From Lepturacanthus savala (taxonomy: Eukaryota; Chordata; Actinopteri; Scombriformes; Trichiuridae), in the NCBI GenBank assembly GCA_030544235.1, contig CM060468.1:12554258-12618257 (forward strand): DNA of 64,000 bases. Reading direction: 5' to 3'. Positions 39,500 to 51,201 of this stretch are shown one piece after another (positions within the stretch are counted from its first letter, which is position 1; each line of letters starts with the position of its first letter). A model generated the notes under the pieces. That model saw only the letters and a program-made list of their open reading frames with translations. It was not told the DNA's origin and did not search any database. The translations under genes were made by a program, and so were the position numbers.

Positions 39500-39695
39500 A
39501 TTACCGTTGCCTGTTCTCCTCACTCTCCTCTTCTCCGTTTCCCTTCTAGTTCTGCTGGTCCTGACGCCGGCCCCTGTTTCCTGCCTCTGGTCTGGCCAGA
39601 CTTCCCCGTGCTCTGCAGTAAATATCTCTACTTCATCCCCGTCTCCTCGTCGGTGTCTGCACCTGGGTTCACTTGTTCTGCAGTTCCATGTAACA
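39500..39695 (+). repeat. Possible solo LTR fragment
   Basis: GC-rich text with TTCTGCTGGTCCTGACGCCG, then GCAGTAAATATCTC (a degraded poly(A) signal), then TCTGCACCTGGGTTCACTTG and CCATGTAACA. This resembles the R-U5 end of fish Ty3/Gypsy LTRs as I recall them. The left border and a target-site duplication were not found. Confidence 0.3.
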
Positions 39696-40199
39696 ATTAC
39701 TTTAACAGACTTGTGAAGCTGGCAACCTTACACATATTATGTCTGGGAAATATTTTTCCTACCTCTTTTTTTTTTTTTTTGCATGTGAACCTTTGACCCT
39801 CTTTGTTTCAGAAGGTCTCTTTCACACACTTTCACACTGATAAAATCCTCCTTGATTTATTATGAGACACGCAGTCTGCAGTCTTTGTCCTCAACAACTC
39901 TACAAGCTCTTTTCGCCTGCTAATAGGGCAGATACTGTCTTGCAATTGTCGGATGCTGTTCTGCTTTTTTCTGCGTGTTTTCCCGATTTAAAGCAATCAA
40001 AATGAATCAAGTGAAAATGATGCATTCTTGAGTGTTTATACTCTCCTGCCAGTACTTATTAAAACAGGGCGTGAGCGAAAAAAGACAGAACTCACAAACC
40101 ATGAACGGAATGATGCTTTGACAGCTCCACACCCCGCAGTTTCACTCTCTCCGTGTTTATACTGTGTGTGTGAGCCGAGCTTTATGTCATAGGGCTTAC

Positions 40200-40417
40200 C
40201 TCATGTAGTTTGAGTGTCGTCTTGGAGGCCTGACAGGTGCAGCCACTGTTCCAGTTGTCTGTCCCGCAGCCGCAGTTGCCTCCACAGCGTTTGACCAGCA
40301 GGCATCGAGGGAAGAAGACCGCGTTGGTGGCCCTCAGCTCCTCGCGCAGGTTTACAGAGTAGTTGCGAGGGGTGCAGCTGTAGCGCTTGACGTCGTCATA
40401 GAGACGGTTCAGATCGA
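40200..40417 (-). CDS. pdgfd: Platelet-derived growth factor D, exon 6 (growth factor domain core)
   Basis: This 218-nt exon follows acceptor TCTCTTGATGTCCAG. The first two bases complete a Val codon split with exon 5, then 72 codons follow to GAG|GTAAGC. The peptide includes LYDDVKRYSCTPRNYSVN, FFPRCLLVKRCGGNCGCG and NSGCTCQASKTTLK. It has seven of the ten PDGF-domain cysteines, the three-residue NCGCG insertion typical of PDGF-C and PDGF-D, and an NYS glycosylation site. Compared with the recalled human sequence there is one extra residue before CTC (NSGCTC against RSCTC). The released dimer signals through PDGF receptor beta outside the cell. The absence of retention to PDGF-A/B structure and the exon phases make PDGF-D a better fit than PDGF-C. 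Confidence 0.97.
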
Positions 40418-43400
40418 CTGGACATCAAGAGACAGAGAGCAAAAACGTGTGTTAATTGAGTTTTTGATCAATCTTGTAATTTGTGGACGTTGTGGCATTT
40501 TTGCACTGGACAAATGGCTGTGTGTGTACAGTGTTTGACAAAAAAAAACAAAAATAAAGGAGCTTTTATTGAACGGTTCTTCAGAAAGAAGAATGATAAA
40601 GACAAAAAGCTGCTTTAAGCTGTTGTACAGGTAGTGCTTGTCTAATTGCTTCACATCATCATAAATACAAAGTTGTGGCACATTGGAGACAGAGATGGAA
40701 GAAAGGAACAGAAGAAAGGAAGGAAATAAAGCAAAGTGGCAATGATTCTCACTAAAAATGTGCTCTATATTGATTGAATGAAAATGGCTGAGGTGTAGAC
40801 AGACTATTAGTTGAGGACAATTGTAACACTAATTGACTGTAGACAGAGTGATGGAGAGAGATGAGGAAGAAAGAACACAAAAGCCAGAACAGGAAGCAGG
40901 GACCATTCATTGATTGTAGATTGAATATTGATTTTGGTCTTTCATCATGGAATCACTTTTCAAAAATGAAAAAAGTCACTGTTTTGTGTACTGGCTGGCT
41001 GCAGTGGCTCAAAACTAATTTCAAGGGCATCAAAAGGATCATGGAACACACTGATAGGAGATGAGGGACTAAGACACAGCTTTAGTGGGGAAAAGCAGGA
41101 TCCCCAGGACCAGATTCTTCATGAGAATGTGTCCATATGTCTACACAGCATGTTTCAGTTGTACTGGCATTAGAAATCAGTGGCTGAATGACATAAATGC
41201 ACATTGTTGCACAAAGAGAGCCTGCGGTCAAAGTGCAGCAGGTGAACATTTATTCAGAGGCTGCAGAATGTTTGTCTGTAAGGCAAAGATAGATTTGTAA
41301 TGTGTCATTTGTTTTGTTAGTGATATCACTGTGTCAAATAAATGCACCAAGCTGAGTACCACATAAATCATCCCAAGCATTAGTATGGATTTTCTAAGAT
41401 GATGAAGTAAGTACTGTCTTTTCTGGCAATGAAACCGATGAAACTGAGCGATGTCCTTTGACTTTGTTCTTCATTCAGTAACTATGAAGGGTGAATGAAA
41501 GCATGAAGGAGACTACTAAAATATTTTCTGTAAATGCAGGTGGTTTGAGGGACCTAACAAGACAAAAAAAGAGATGAAAAGAATAGAAAAGAGAGAAAAG
41601 CAACAATCAGCGGTAGATTGACTGTCCTTTTCACTGAGGTGATTTTTGCAATCACCACCCTATAGGTGACACTTGAGAAAAACACCTATGATGTTTTAAA
41701 ACCTTGTTTCTCTTTAAAGAACTGCAAACTTATCTATGTTAGTCCACTGGGATGTTTAACTTAAGAGATTACTACATTTCCAGGCTGGTATGTCATGTGT
41801 CTCACTGCATTTAGATTAAGCTTTTTTCAATCTAATATTGTTTTTGTAATATAGTTGCTAACATATGATAATTTTTGACTAAAAATATATTTATGAATTT
41901 CACAATTTAAACATTTTACACATTGTGCAAAAAATGGATTCCTTTGAGATATCACCCAGTACATGTGCCACAGTAAAATTGATTAGCTCATATATTGCAG
42001 ACAAAGTCTAAATCTGAGGATTGCAAGAAATGTTCCATAAGTCAAAATGAGGTGTTGATTATTTAGCTCCTATATTACATACTCCTACACATTACTTCCA
42101 AACAAATACCAGTGGATAGTTTAAGCTGAACTGATTCATGCAATTTACACAATTTACATCAGTTTGATTTATTTAATAAACTAATAAAATGGGATGCAAA
42201 TGGTTAAGGACATTCCCTTAATGGGCTCCCAAGGTTCACAGGAGACAGCTTTAAGAGCCACAGTGTCACCCACTTCACTTCAGTTGGATGCTTCACTCCT
42301 TGCAGAAACCACTTTAGGAGAGGGTGAATGAGCAGCCCCTCAGCAAAAGCAACATGGCAAGAAAAGATTGCTGATGCATTCGCCTTTATAGAAGATCAGA
42401 AAATGGGGGGAGAAAGCACCAAATTGATCAAACAGGATTGTCCATTGAGCTTCCACACTCCATAACCTTTGCCAGTTAGCCAGTTATTGTGCATTGAGTC
42501 TGTGCACACTGAATAGTCTGTACCAAAAAGGGGAATAATCCCACATTCTACATTTAGCAATTGCAATGCCTTAGACAGGGCCCACAGAACTTGGTGGAAG
42601 CATTACCAATTCATTCTTTTTGTACACCACAGCTTTGCTGTCCAATCTAGAGCTGTTAAAATGGTTGCCTAACTCAAGCCTGACTCCTGAAGTCATTTAC
42701 ATTGTGCCTTAGTTCTATGCAGCTGAAGCAAGTGGCATGAATGAGGAAAAAAAAATAATGTAGATGCAGGGGGTGGGTATGAAACCTATTCTATAGGTTG
42801 GTTGGTTCATTCTCTTTAGCCTGCAGCCCATTTTTTCCTATTAGAGGACAAAGCTGGATGGAATGGGATAATCCTTTTATGAAACAAGTGAATATTCCTG
42901 GAAGTTAATTTGCAATGAAGATGAAAGATAGTAGTTTTTTTTTTTAAGTGCAATGGGCTTTTAGAATCACATAAAAGAGTAAAGATCAATACTTGCAGTG
43001 AACCACTGTGGTCTTGGTCAGATTGGCTTGAGCTGACTTGAGTGACAGTTGCTTTTGAGCTTTGCCACAACAGTTTAATAAGAGTGACCTCTCATGCAAT
43101 AGAAATGGCCTAGAAATTTCATGTCCTCTATAGTAGTATTACAATGAATAATGTGCTTGACATGCAATATTGTGTAAGAGAAAAAGGGAGGGAAGCATGT
43201 TGCGGGTCAAGGAAAGCCTAATGTTATTGATAATCAATAGGTAACTGTTTACGAAAACAAATCTTTGTCGTGGGGGTTTACATTCATGATGCAAATTATG
43301 TGGCAAGCCCAATGGCCGATAAATAACAATGGGAAAAGAGATAGAGGTTATCTTCATTGCTTTGGCAATATACAGTATAGAGGGAGATATAAGAGGGAGA

Positions 43401-43979
43401 TGCTATGCTCCATTTACTTTGACAACCTTGGTTCCATTTAAGTGTTGCCCATATTTGTTGTCTCTCTCAAGGCCTTTATGTGGTTAAGATTAGAGATTTA
43501 AGGAAAATAGAAAGGAAATGCAGCAAATAGAAGCTGCCGTGTGGACTTTAAGTGTCTACATCTGTTTGTCACTCTAAAACTCCTGCAAACTGCAGAGATA
43601 TTTGCTGTGTGCACATCTGTAAAAACAGGCTAAATAAAAAGTGGGTCATGTCTGTATTTGTGTAAGCTTCAAGAGGTTAAATAGGGACAACAGTGTGGTA
43701 TTTTAAAAAAATCTTGGAATTTATCTGTTTGTCTTGGATTTTTATTTGTAGGAAACGCAGCTGAACATCACTTTAATCTTGGCCGGGTCATTTTAATAAA
43801 TCTGGCCATTTTTTATTTATTTATTTTTTTTATGGAAATTTCTAGAAAATGAAAAACATTAGCTTTTGCTTAAGGTTGAATTCCTACTTAATTATCTCAT
43901 AGAAATAGTGAATAGTATATTACTTCAGTGCGCAATGTGTTATTCTGCACAAGCTATTTTTTTTTTGTATTTTGTGTTT

Positions 43980-44768
43980 AAGGTTTACGGTGTCCTTCTC
44001 TACCTTCTCAGGACCATAGGGACCATGATCATGCACACAAGAGCCAAGGTAGTGCCCCAGACAGCAATAGTGAAGAGTTTGACATCCTGGGTGTTATAAA
44101 GAGACACTCTCACCTCTGTCCTCTTCATCACAGTCACCACGCACTAAGGACTTTCACTAGAGGTCAAGAAGATTCCCTGCTGAAGCCTAACGTACCTGAA
44201 TATATGTGTTTGGCATCAGTTTGATCTATCTGGCTCAAGCTCTGGAGCTTTTGGCCTGAGTGGTGAGTGTGCCATGTTTGGCCTGAGGCTATTACCTACA
44301 ACATCCTCCTGGACCATCCACCATCCGAGGAAATTCAATGACTTCAAATACTCATGGGGCAACTTAATAGAGCAAGACTGTAAATTGATGTACATGCTGG
44401 CACGGAAGCCTATGAATGGCATGACCAATGTGTGGAGCTCCAACCTCCTTCAGCTTCTACCATATGATTGTTGAGCAGACTGTAATGTCAACCAAAGCGA
44501 GCATGTTACCAACAAGTCTCTGCATGGGGGACTACAGAGGTTGAGTGAGAAAATAGTAGCAAGAAGAATGAGGCTGGCTGGTCACTGTCAGAGGAACAGA
44601 GGAGCTCAGCCATTGAACATAATGGCTTCCCACAAAAACTGCGGGCACGTCTTGAAGGAGGATTTAGGGGTGGAAACAAGGACGAGGGACCTTGCAGGAT
44701 GCGTGAAGGATTGGGAGGAAGTGGAGGACAACATAGATGATGACATAAGGCACCTTCATTATGTATGA
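43980..44768 (+). mobile_element. Decayed RTE-clade LINE (reverse transcriptase end)
   Basis: Frame-shifting + strand text matches the C-terminal half of an RTE-type endonuclease/reverse transcriptase as I recall it. In order: RTIGTMIMHTRAKV (43998-44060), EEFDILGVL-stop-RDTLTSVLF (44070-44130, the degraded GVLQGDTLAP motif), KFNDFKYSWGNLIEQDCK (44330-44390, thumb DFKYLGS motif), LARKPMNGMTNVWSSNL (44397-44450), then NVNQSEHVTNKSLHGGLQ and LSEKIVARRMRLAGHCQR (44485-44600). The tail LKEDLGVETRTRDLAGC follows. Several stops, frameshifts and deletions make it inactive. It is antisense to pdgfd. Confidence 0.88.
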
Positions 44769-45644
44769 AATAAAACATACTATTAGAATTATGTGTCTCA
44801 ACCACAACCTTGTAGGTCTTTATGGATAATTAATTGAAAATGTTGAACAGGGCTGTAGTCCATGTCTTTCTTCAAGGTCCTCGTGTAGCAATTAGGCTGA
44901 ACTGTCTGAATGAATCTGGATAGGCAGCATTAAAGGTTGCTATTAAAGAGTTATACTTGCACTGATAAGCTGACACAATGTCATGTTTATTTTATTCACA
45001 GATACAACAAACTAACATCACGGAGGGTGTGTCAACATTAAAGATTCATCTCAGCACCCACAGCTACATTACATGCCTATCATTCTGTTACAGTAAATAC
45101 ATCTTTGCTTACAGCCGGATCACAAAAATCTTTTTTTTCCCCCTGCATCTCGTTTATGTGAAAACCACAGGTGACAGAGTACCCATCTTTCCTGACAAGC
45201 AAGTGGATTTCAATTTTTGGGGGGTTTTTGGTTTCAAAACTGTTGACAGAATTGTACCGATGACAAAAGTCATGACACAGTGTCTCTAATGTGTGATCAT
45301 TGCAACAAAAGCTCTTTCTACTCTGTGACGAGTAAACTCAGTGAGGCCAAATGCAAGGAATAGTGCTGGGTATGGTGCATGTTAATATAAGTCACACAAA
45401 GACTCAGGTCCCATGTTATGCCTTTGTGTGGGTGTGTGTGCGCTGTGTGTGCACTGTGTATGAGTGTGTGTCTGTGCTTGCAGGGCTGAGCTTGTGTCTG
45501 TTTAAAGGGAATAAGTGTAATCTCAGAAAAGCAGTGGTGTGGAACCCTGTCATGGAGTGTGGGATAGAAGACGACAAAGACTGAGAGCAAGCAAGACTGT
45601 GAGAATGACTATGCCACTCACACAGTCACCAACAGAAAAAAAAA

Positions 45645-45664
45645 ATGTGTGTGTGTGTGTGTGT
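45645..45664. repeat. (GT)n microsatellite
   Basis: This is a GT run of about 10 units after an A9 stretch. Confidence 0.85.
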
Positions 45665-46782
45665 GAACAGTGCAGAATATATTTTGCTCCAAACTATTTC
45701 TGACATTTTTTTTTGCTAGTATAAGAATCAAAATGACTGAACATGTTTTTAAATCTATGCAGTTTAAGAGTCCCAATTACGACCAGTCTTACTGTCCTTC
45801 ATGGGAACAAAGAAGGGGGGTGAGCTGCTGTATATGTGCGTCTTAATGAAAACAAAGCCAAGCTGCTGACTGTTGCAGATTTCTGCTCTGCTGCACAGGT
45901 TGAATTTCCAATTAGAGAGAGGTAAGCTGGTACAGTGTATCAATGACCTGCAGAACCTATGCACTTCTCTGGTGCTACATCCACTCCCCATATATGTACC
46001 ACATCTCAGCCAGTGGAGAACACATATGCACTGATAAATAGAGATAGGTTTGCTGTCCAATGCAGGTATTTGCTGTACTACAGGAAGGAGAACCCCAAGG
46101 TAGGAAGACAGAGAGGGTCTTGGAGAAAGATACAGAGATGCAGGTGGGAGAGAAGGTTGAAAGCGCTCTAATGTTGTAGACTTGAAAGCCTCTATATACA
46201 GTACAAGGAAGTTTTCCCACTCTCCTAATTGTGTGTGTAATATATATCTATAAGTGCTAAATTTTCATATCTACTCTAAGACATGCACTATCCTATGGAC
46301 AGAATCCATTACCTCAGTGACTCCAGGTCATTGGCCCTGACTTCACAGTAAAGGAATTGCCTTGAACGGTTGGTATTGACTCACTTTTAGACCCCTAGAG
46401 GGTAAACTGCCTGTTTAATGAATCAACAACCGCTTAGTCAGGCAATGTGGTTGTGTTAAAATATGAGCAGGATGTTTCTTTTTTAAACATATGGATCTTT
46501 TATGTCAACAGAAAATTATATTTTTTGTATATACCTTCCTTCTAGCACAAAATGTGTACACAGCACAAATAAATGCATCAATATTTCTTCTATCTTTATT
46601 TATTCCTCTTTACATACCAAATTAAAGAATAGGTGCATCATTTTTAAAGACTGTCTTGAAGCAAATTTCAGGTGCTCATATGAACACTGAAAGAGGTTTT
46701 GTTTGCCATATCAGTCTTCCTGTTTACTGACCATTAGAAGATCCCCTCCTAATGTGCTCTCAGTGAAAGTGATGGTGGGGAA

Positions 46783-47125
46783 ATCCATCCATCAATTTTC
46801 TAAACCCGTTTATTCCTCACTAGGGTCATGGGGATCTGCTGGAGCCAATCCCAGCGTACTTCGGGTGAGAGGCAGGGATATACCCCAGGCAGGTCACAAG
46901 TCTACCATGGAGCACACACACCAGTCACTCACACAATCACACCTACGGGCAATTTAGAGTCTCCAATTAACCTCAGCATGTTTTTGGAATGTGGGAGGAA
47001 GCCAGAGTACCTGGAGAGAACCCACGCAGACACAGAGAGAATATGCAAACACAGAAAGGTCCCAAGCCAAGTCCGTGAACCTGCAACCTTCTCGCTGTGA
47101 GACAACAGTACTAATCACTGCACCG
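46783..47125 (+). repeat. SINE-like teleost repeat
   Basis: The block opens with ATCCATCCATCAATTTTC and contains GGGGATCTGCTGGAGCCAAT, GCAATTTAGAGTCTCCAATT, TTTGGAATGTGGGAGGAAGC and CTGGAGAGAACCCACGCAGA. It ends GAGACAACAGTACTAATCAC and TGCACC. The end is the reverse complement of a tRNA-like head (GGTGCAGTG ... TTAGCGCTGTTGCCTC). It is the same family as 24288-24522 but in the opposite orientation and nearly full length. Confidence 0.75.
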
Positions 47126-48858
47126 GACAAAATCCAGTTTGTGCAAAATAGTACGATAAAGGAAGTAACCAAACGCAGATATGTTATGCAGATAAGTCGG
47201 TTTGTTAATTATTTATTGATGTGACTAAAACCAAACCAAGTCATAGCGCCTAAGTCACAATGAGTTGAACTGGCATTGTCTATGGAAATGAGAAATAAAG
47301 CTCCTTTTGTTTTGTATCTGAAACCAGAAAATTTCTTTCTTCTTTCTATTGAACTGAATATTCTGTGGGTGTTGAAAGATCTACGAATTTGGTCACAAGT
47401 GCTGGTGAGTGGCTGGCAACTTTTCTTCTAGTTCGCAAAAAGTTTAGAGACAAAAAATCATTGTGATCCTATGAATGTGTAGACATACAACCAATCACTG
47501 GTCTTGTTATTGTAGCCTCTATCTTACTTGACACAGGCTGTATAATGATAATATAATAGTTTCTGCTGAATAATCTTGTTTGCGTTGGCTGTCATGTTTA
47601 GGACCTTAAGGCAGCAATCTGCTTCTATCACACTTATTGCAGCCCAGACAAACAAATTCCCTCAAATTACCGAGTCATAGACCTTGTCTACAGCAATGCC
47701 TGACCACTGAGTTTCATGTATAGCCCAGTGAGAATTGGCCTCCTGCTGTGTGGCTCTTGGTCAGCACAAGGCTGCATGCGCTCCCCTCCCCTCTGTTACA
47801 CCACCTACCAGTGACTGCACCAGTCTGCAGAGAGAAATAGTGTGAACGCAGCATAGTTGTTGGAGATCACCATCTGCAGCACAATAAAAGAGGACGAGAA
47901 TTTCACCGCTCTCATTTTCCTTGCATTAGCTTGTCTCCGTATGTCAGATCTACAATTCCTGGGAGCTCATTATAAAAGTCTCCTTGGATTTATACTTAAA
48001 TGTAATCCTAAGATCTCTTCCCATATCATGCTTATGTTGGATTCATAAAAGCAGTGACTTTTTGTAACATTTCCTTTTATATATCGCTCCAAAGTTCAAA
48101 GACGGCAGTAATAAAACAGCTTGAGCCAAATGATCCTTATATTGAAAGTGAAATATTCAAACAAAAAAGGCTGCATCATTATTTTTCCCTGACACTAAGC
48201 CTCATATCTGGCATATCGGAAAACTTTGGCATCTTAGGGCTAGGATTTAAATCCCCATTTAGCATTACTCTTTAAGGACTCTATGTGGCATGAAATGGTT
48301 GTTAGTACTGCTCAATAATCAGGATAATACTAATCAATCAAATCCTAATGCAAAAAATCCTTGCATATTATAGATGCTTGTCACTCATATTGCTTCCGTT
48401 ATGGCACATTGAGTGTATGATTCTGTCGATTTTTTATAGAGCAGCAGAACCATGACTTTTATAGAAGGCTAAATGTGTTTTATGCGGATTGGACTCAGGG
48501 CTATACTTTGTGGTTTGACCATATACTTAAAGACACGTTGAAATAAACCAAAAAAACAAACAAAACAAAATGAAAACAACATTTCATAGTTCACTTATTC
48601 TGTTTCAATGTGCTAATTGTTGTCCATAATAGCTTATATATTCATATAAACATCCTTGTCTTTCTACTTTCTATAAAACACTTTCCAATTTTTCACTCAT
48701 CTTGACTCATCTACAAAAATGCATCCAGTCAAATATGAATTTAGGCAACAAGCTAACAGCACCCAACATGTAAAACCACACACTGCTTGTGAGTAGTAAT
48801 GACTTGCAGAGCAATATATAGATATGGAATAGGGAGATGCAAAAGGTGGATATCTTAC

Positions 48859-49072
48859 CTTTATTATGCCTGCTTGCCAGATGATAGGCCCTGGATCTAT
48901 AATGTATGTGTGTTTGAGTGTAAATGCTGTCCAGGTCCTGTCTCCAGGTCTCTGGGTTCAGGGATCTGAGAAGCTGTTCCACGGTGTCAAAGGCAGCTAT
49001 GGTCCGGTCCAGGTCCTCCAAGGAGAGAGGAACCTCTGTGGCCACCGCTGGCACGTACCTGCTCCCACTGTC
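48859..49072 (-). CDS. pdgfd: Platelet-derived growth factor D, exon 5 (hinge)
   Basis: This 214-nt exon has acceptor ACTCTTTGCAG and donor AAAG|GTAAGA. It encodes 71 codons from phase 0 and ends one base into the split Val codon. The N-terminal third (DSGSRYVPAVATEV) is diverged from human. The rest keeps the PDGF-D pattern: EDLDRTIAAFDTVEQLL, NPETWRQDLDSIY and HYRSRAYHLASRHNK. This is the hinge between the CUB and growth factor domains, where the latent protein is cut to activate it. The YRSRAY segment sits at the position of human YRGRSY, which I recall as the uPA/matriptase cleavage region. Confidence 0.95.
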
Positions 49073-51141
49073 CTGCAAAGAGTCCAGGTCAAAAGGCAAA
49101 GACAACATTTTTAATTCTATTGTTAATCTAATAATGCACAATTTGAATGGTTACAGGAAATTCAGAGAAGCCTTGATGTTTTGTAGTGTCAGGTGGCTCT
49201 GCTAAATATGTTTTAGCAGTTTTCTGAGAGACAGCAGTAGCTGCATGTCAGGGGTTACTTTAACAATGGTCTCCGTAAAATGCTGCATATATTATAGCTC
49301 CATCTTGTTGAGGTCAGCACTGTTTATTTTGCCAGCATCGAAACGATATTCAAGGATTCAGGGGAAGATTTTGAGATATCGACAGAATAAGCTCCACAAA
49401 GAAAGAAAGAACCCAGAGCACAAAGGTCACAGTCGCTGTTGATCATACAGACTTGGATTCCTTCAATACTTCCCCTCCTCCAGGCTATTTACCTGTAAGA
49501 GGCATGTATGACTATTAGATTTGTGACACTAACTGCCATAATCGGCACTGACTCCCATGCAGGTCAATGGAAAAGTGATGAGAAGATTCGTTAAAACTAA
49601 CATAGGAACAAGAATTCACCTCTGAAACTTCACACTTTTTTTAACCAGATCATTTTAGAATGTATAACTGTATCATGCTACATACGTACCTGCATGTTGT
49701 ATTTAATTCATGTTAAAAGATCCATTAGATTACTTTCCAAATAATAACGTTTTGTCATATAATAATGCATAATATGTCATTTCACTATAAATTGTAGTAT
49801 TTGGACTAACAGAGGTTTTCTCTTATTTAAAACCTCAAATTCAGCATAACAAAAGCCTAAAAAAGCCTAAAATAGCTTTTTGATTCTATTTGAAGAAAAG
49901 CTGTCAAGATACTGTACATGATGTACATGTAGAAACTGTACATGAACACCATCTGCATTGGACATACACACAAAGACATACACCCACATAATCATTATCA
50001 GTCCATGCAGAAAAACTGCCATACAGCCCAACGCACACTATTATCACATACACTGATCACATACATACACCCTCTGCTCTAACACACACACAAATTACTC
50101 TGATTACACATACTTATAAAAACATTAGTCTAAGGAAGCATGTCATATTACATCTCAGGCCTCATGCATAATATATACAGAACAGACATGCATGAATGTA
50201 TTCCACGTGGGAGTGTGTCAGCCCATGTAAATGGACCATATGTCATAATTATTAGTGCAGCCATTGTTTGTGTGACAGGGTTGGAGGACAGGTAGCGCAG
50301 AATAATCATACTCTGTTCTCACCTTTCACCCACTTTCACCTGCCATTTTCTCAACCACCCTCACCTGTGTGCACTTGCCTAAACACCCATTAGCTTTTAT
50401 ATCCCTCCCACATCCTTTACTCTGGTTTGCAGACCAGCATGGGCCACATGTAAGGATTATTCCACTCTATGTGGTTACCTGACAAGTGAGTTCTGTGCTT
50501 TCTTTATTTTATGGTTGTACAATGGGATTGAACGAGTATTTGTGAATGTCATCATGCTTGCCTTTATGCTACTTTATGATACAGGGCTGTGTGTATTCCA
50601 GAGTTCACCTGCTTTAGTACTTGTAGTTGTGAAGGAAATGCTGTTAAATCCTACAACCATTTGGAAGTTTGAGTGTTTGATGTTAAATGGTTGTCTTACT
50701 GCACTAGACCCATTATTAGTAGGCCTACCACTACACTCCCCACACTGTGTTGGAACATAATGTTTCTTGTTTGCTTTAATTGTGTTGTGGTTAATTTAAT
50801 TATGACTCTGTTTTCTGTTTATCATTTTAGAAAAAAACAAAACATGATGAACCACTTCTTTTCAAATGTGCAGCACAACTGGAACTTCTCCTGAATTCTA
50901 ACCAATTTAATACAGCAACGCTCAAATTCCCAGAGAACCGAGCGAAGACGCTAAACTACAGGTAGGCTGTATGTATAATATCAAATTATTTCTTACATTC
51001 AGTGGTCAAAGTGACTGGACAGCAGCTATGGTTCTGGTAAAAAAAAACAAAATTCTAACCATGACTGTGGTTGAGCATGCCTAGTTAATTTTTAATTCTA
51101 TTTCTTTTAGAATTCATAAAGTGTGTATGTTTGTTACTCAC
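49073..51141 (-). other. pdgfd: pdgfd intron 4
   Basis: This 2.07-kb phase 0 intron has donor GTGAGT at 51141-51136. I see nothing recognisable in it beyond AT-rich sequence. Confidence 0.85.
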
Positions 51142-51201
51142 CGACATGGGCATAGTGACAGCCTCCCAGTTGGTCTTGGATGCAGGCAGAGAAGAGTCAT
51201 A
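51142..51201 (-). CDS. pdgfd: Platelet-derived growth factor D, exon 4 (short hinge exon)
   Basis: This 60-nt exon encodes 20 residues, YDSSLPASKTNWEAVTMPMS, in phase 0/0 between acceptor TTTACATTCTTGCAG and donor TCG|GTGAGT. The ASKTNWEAVT part matches the recalled human ASETNWESVT that follows YYSLL in PDGF-D. It starts the hinge after the CUB domain. As it is a multiple of three, skipping it would keep frame. It is too short to stand out by coding statistics and was found by extending the exons on either side. Confidence 0.9.

Larger units (their letters stand above)
36555..40199 (-). other. pdgfd: pdgfd intron 6
   Basis: This 3.65-kb intron is phase 0, with donor GTAAGC at 40199-40194 and acceptor CTCTAG at 36560-36555. 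It holds (CA)n at 38076-38124, (GA)n at 38195-38237 and a segment near 39500-39695 resembling an LTR U5 end. No other exon was recognised. Confidence 0.85.
40418..48858 (-). other. pdgfd: pdgfd intron 5
   Basis: This 8.4-kb intron is phase 1, with donor GTAAGA at 48858-48853. It carries a decayed RTE LINE at 43980-44768, a (GT)n run at 45645-45664 and a SINE-like repeat at 46783-47125. The rest is AT-rich with no recognised exon. Confidence 0.85.

Noticed and set aside
48866..49205. 82- and 93-codon + frames
   Set aside because: They are shadows of pdgfd exon 5 on the opposite strand.
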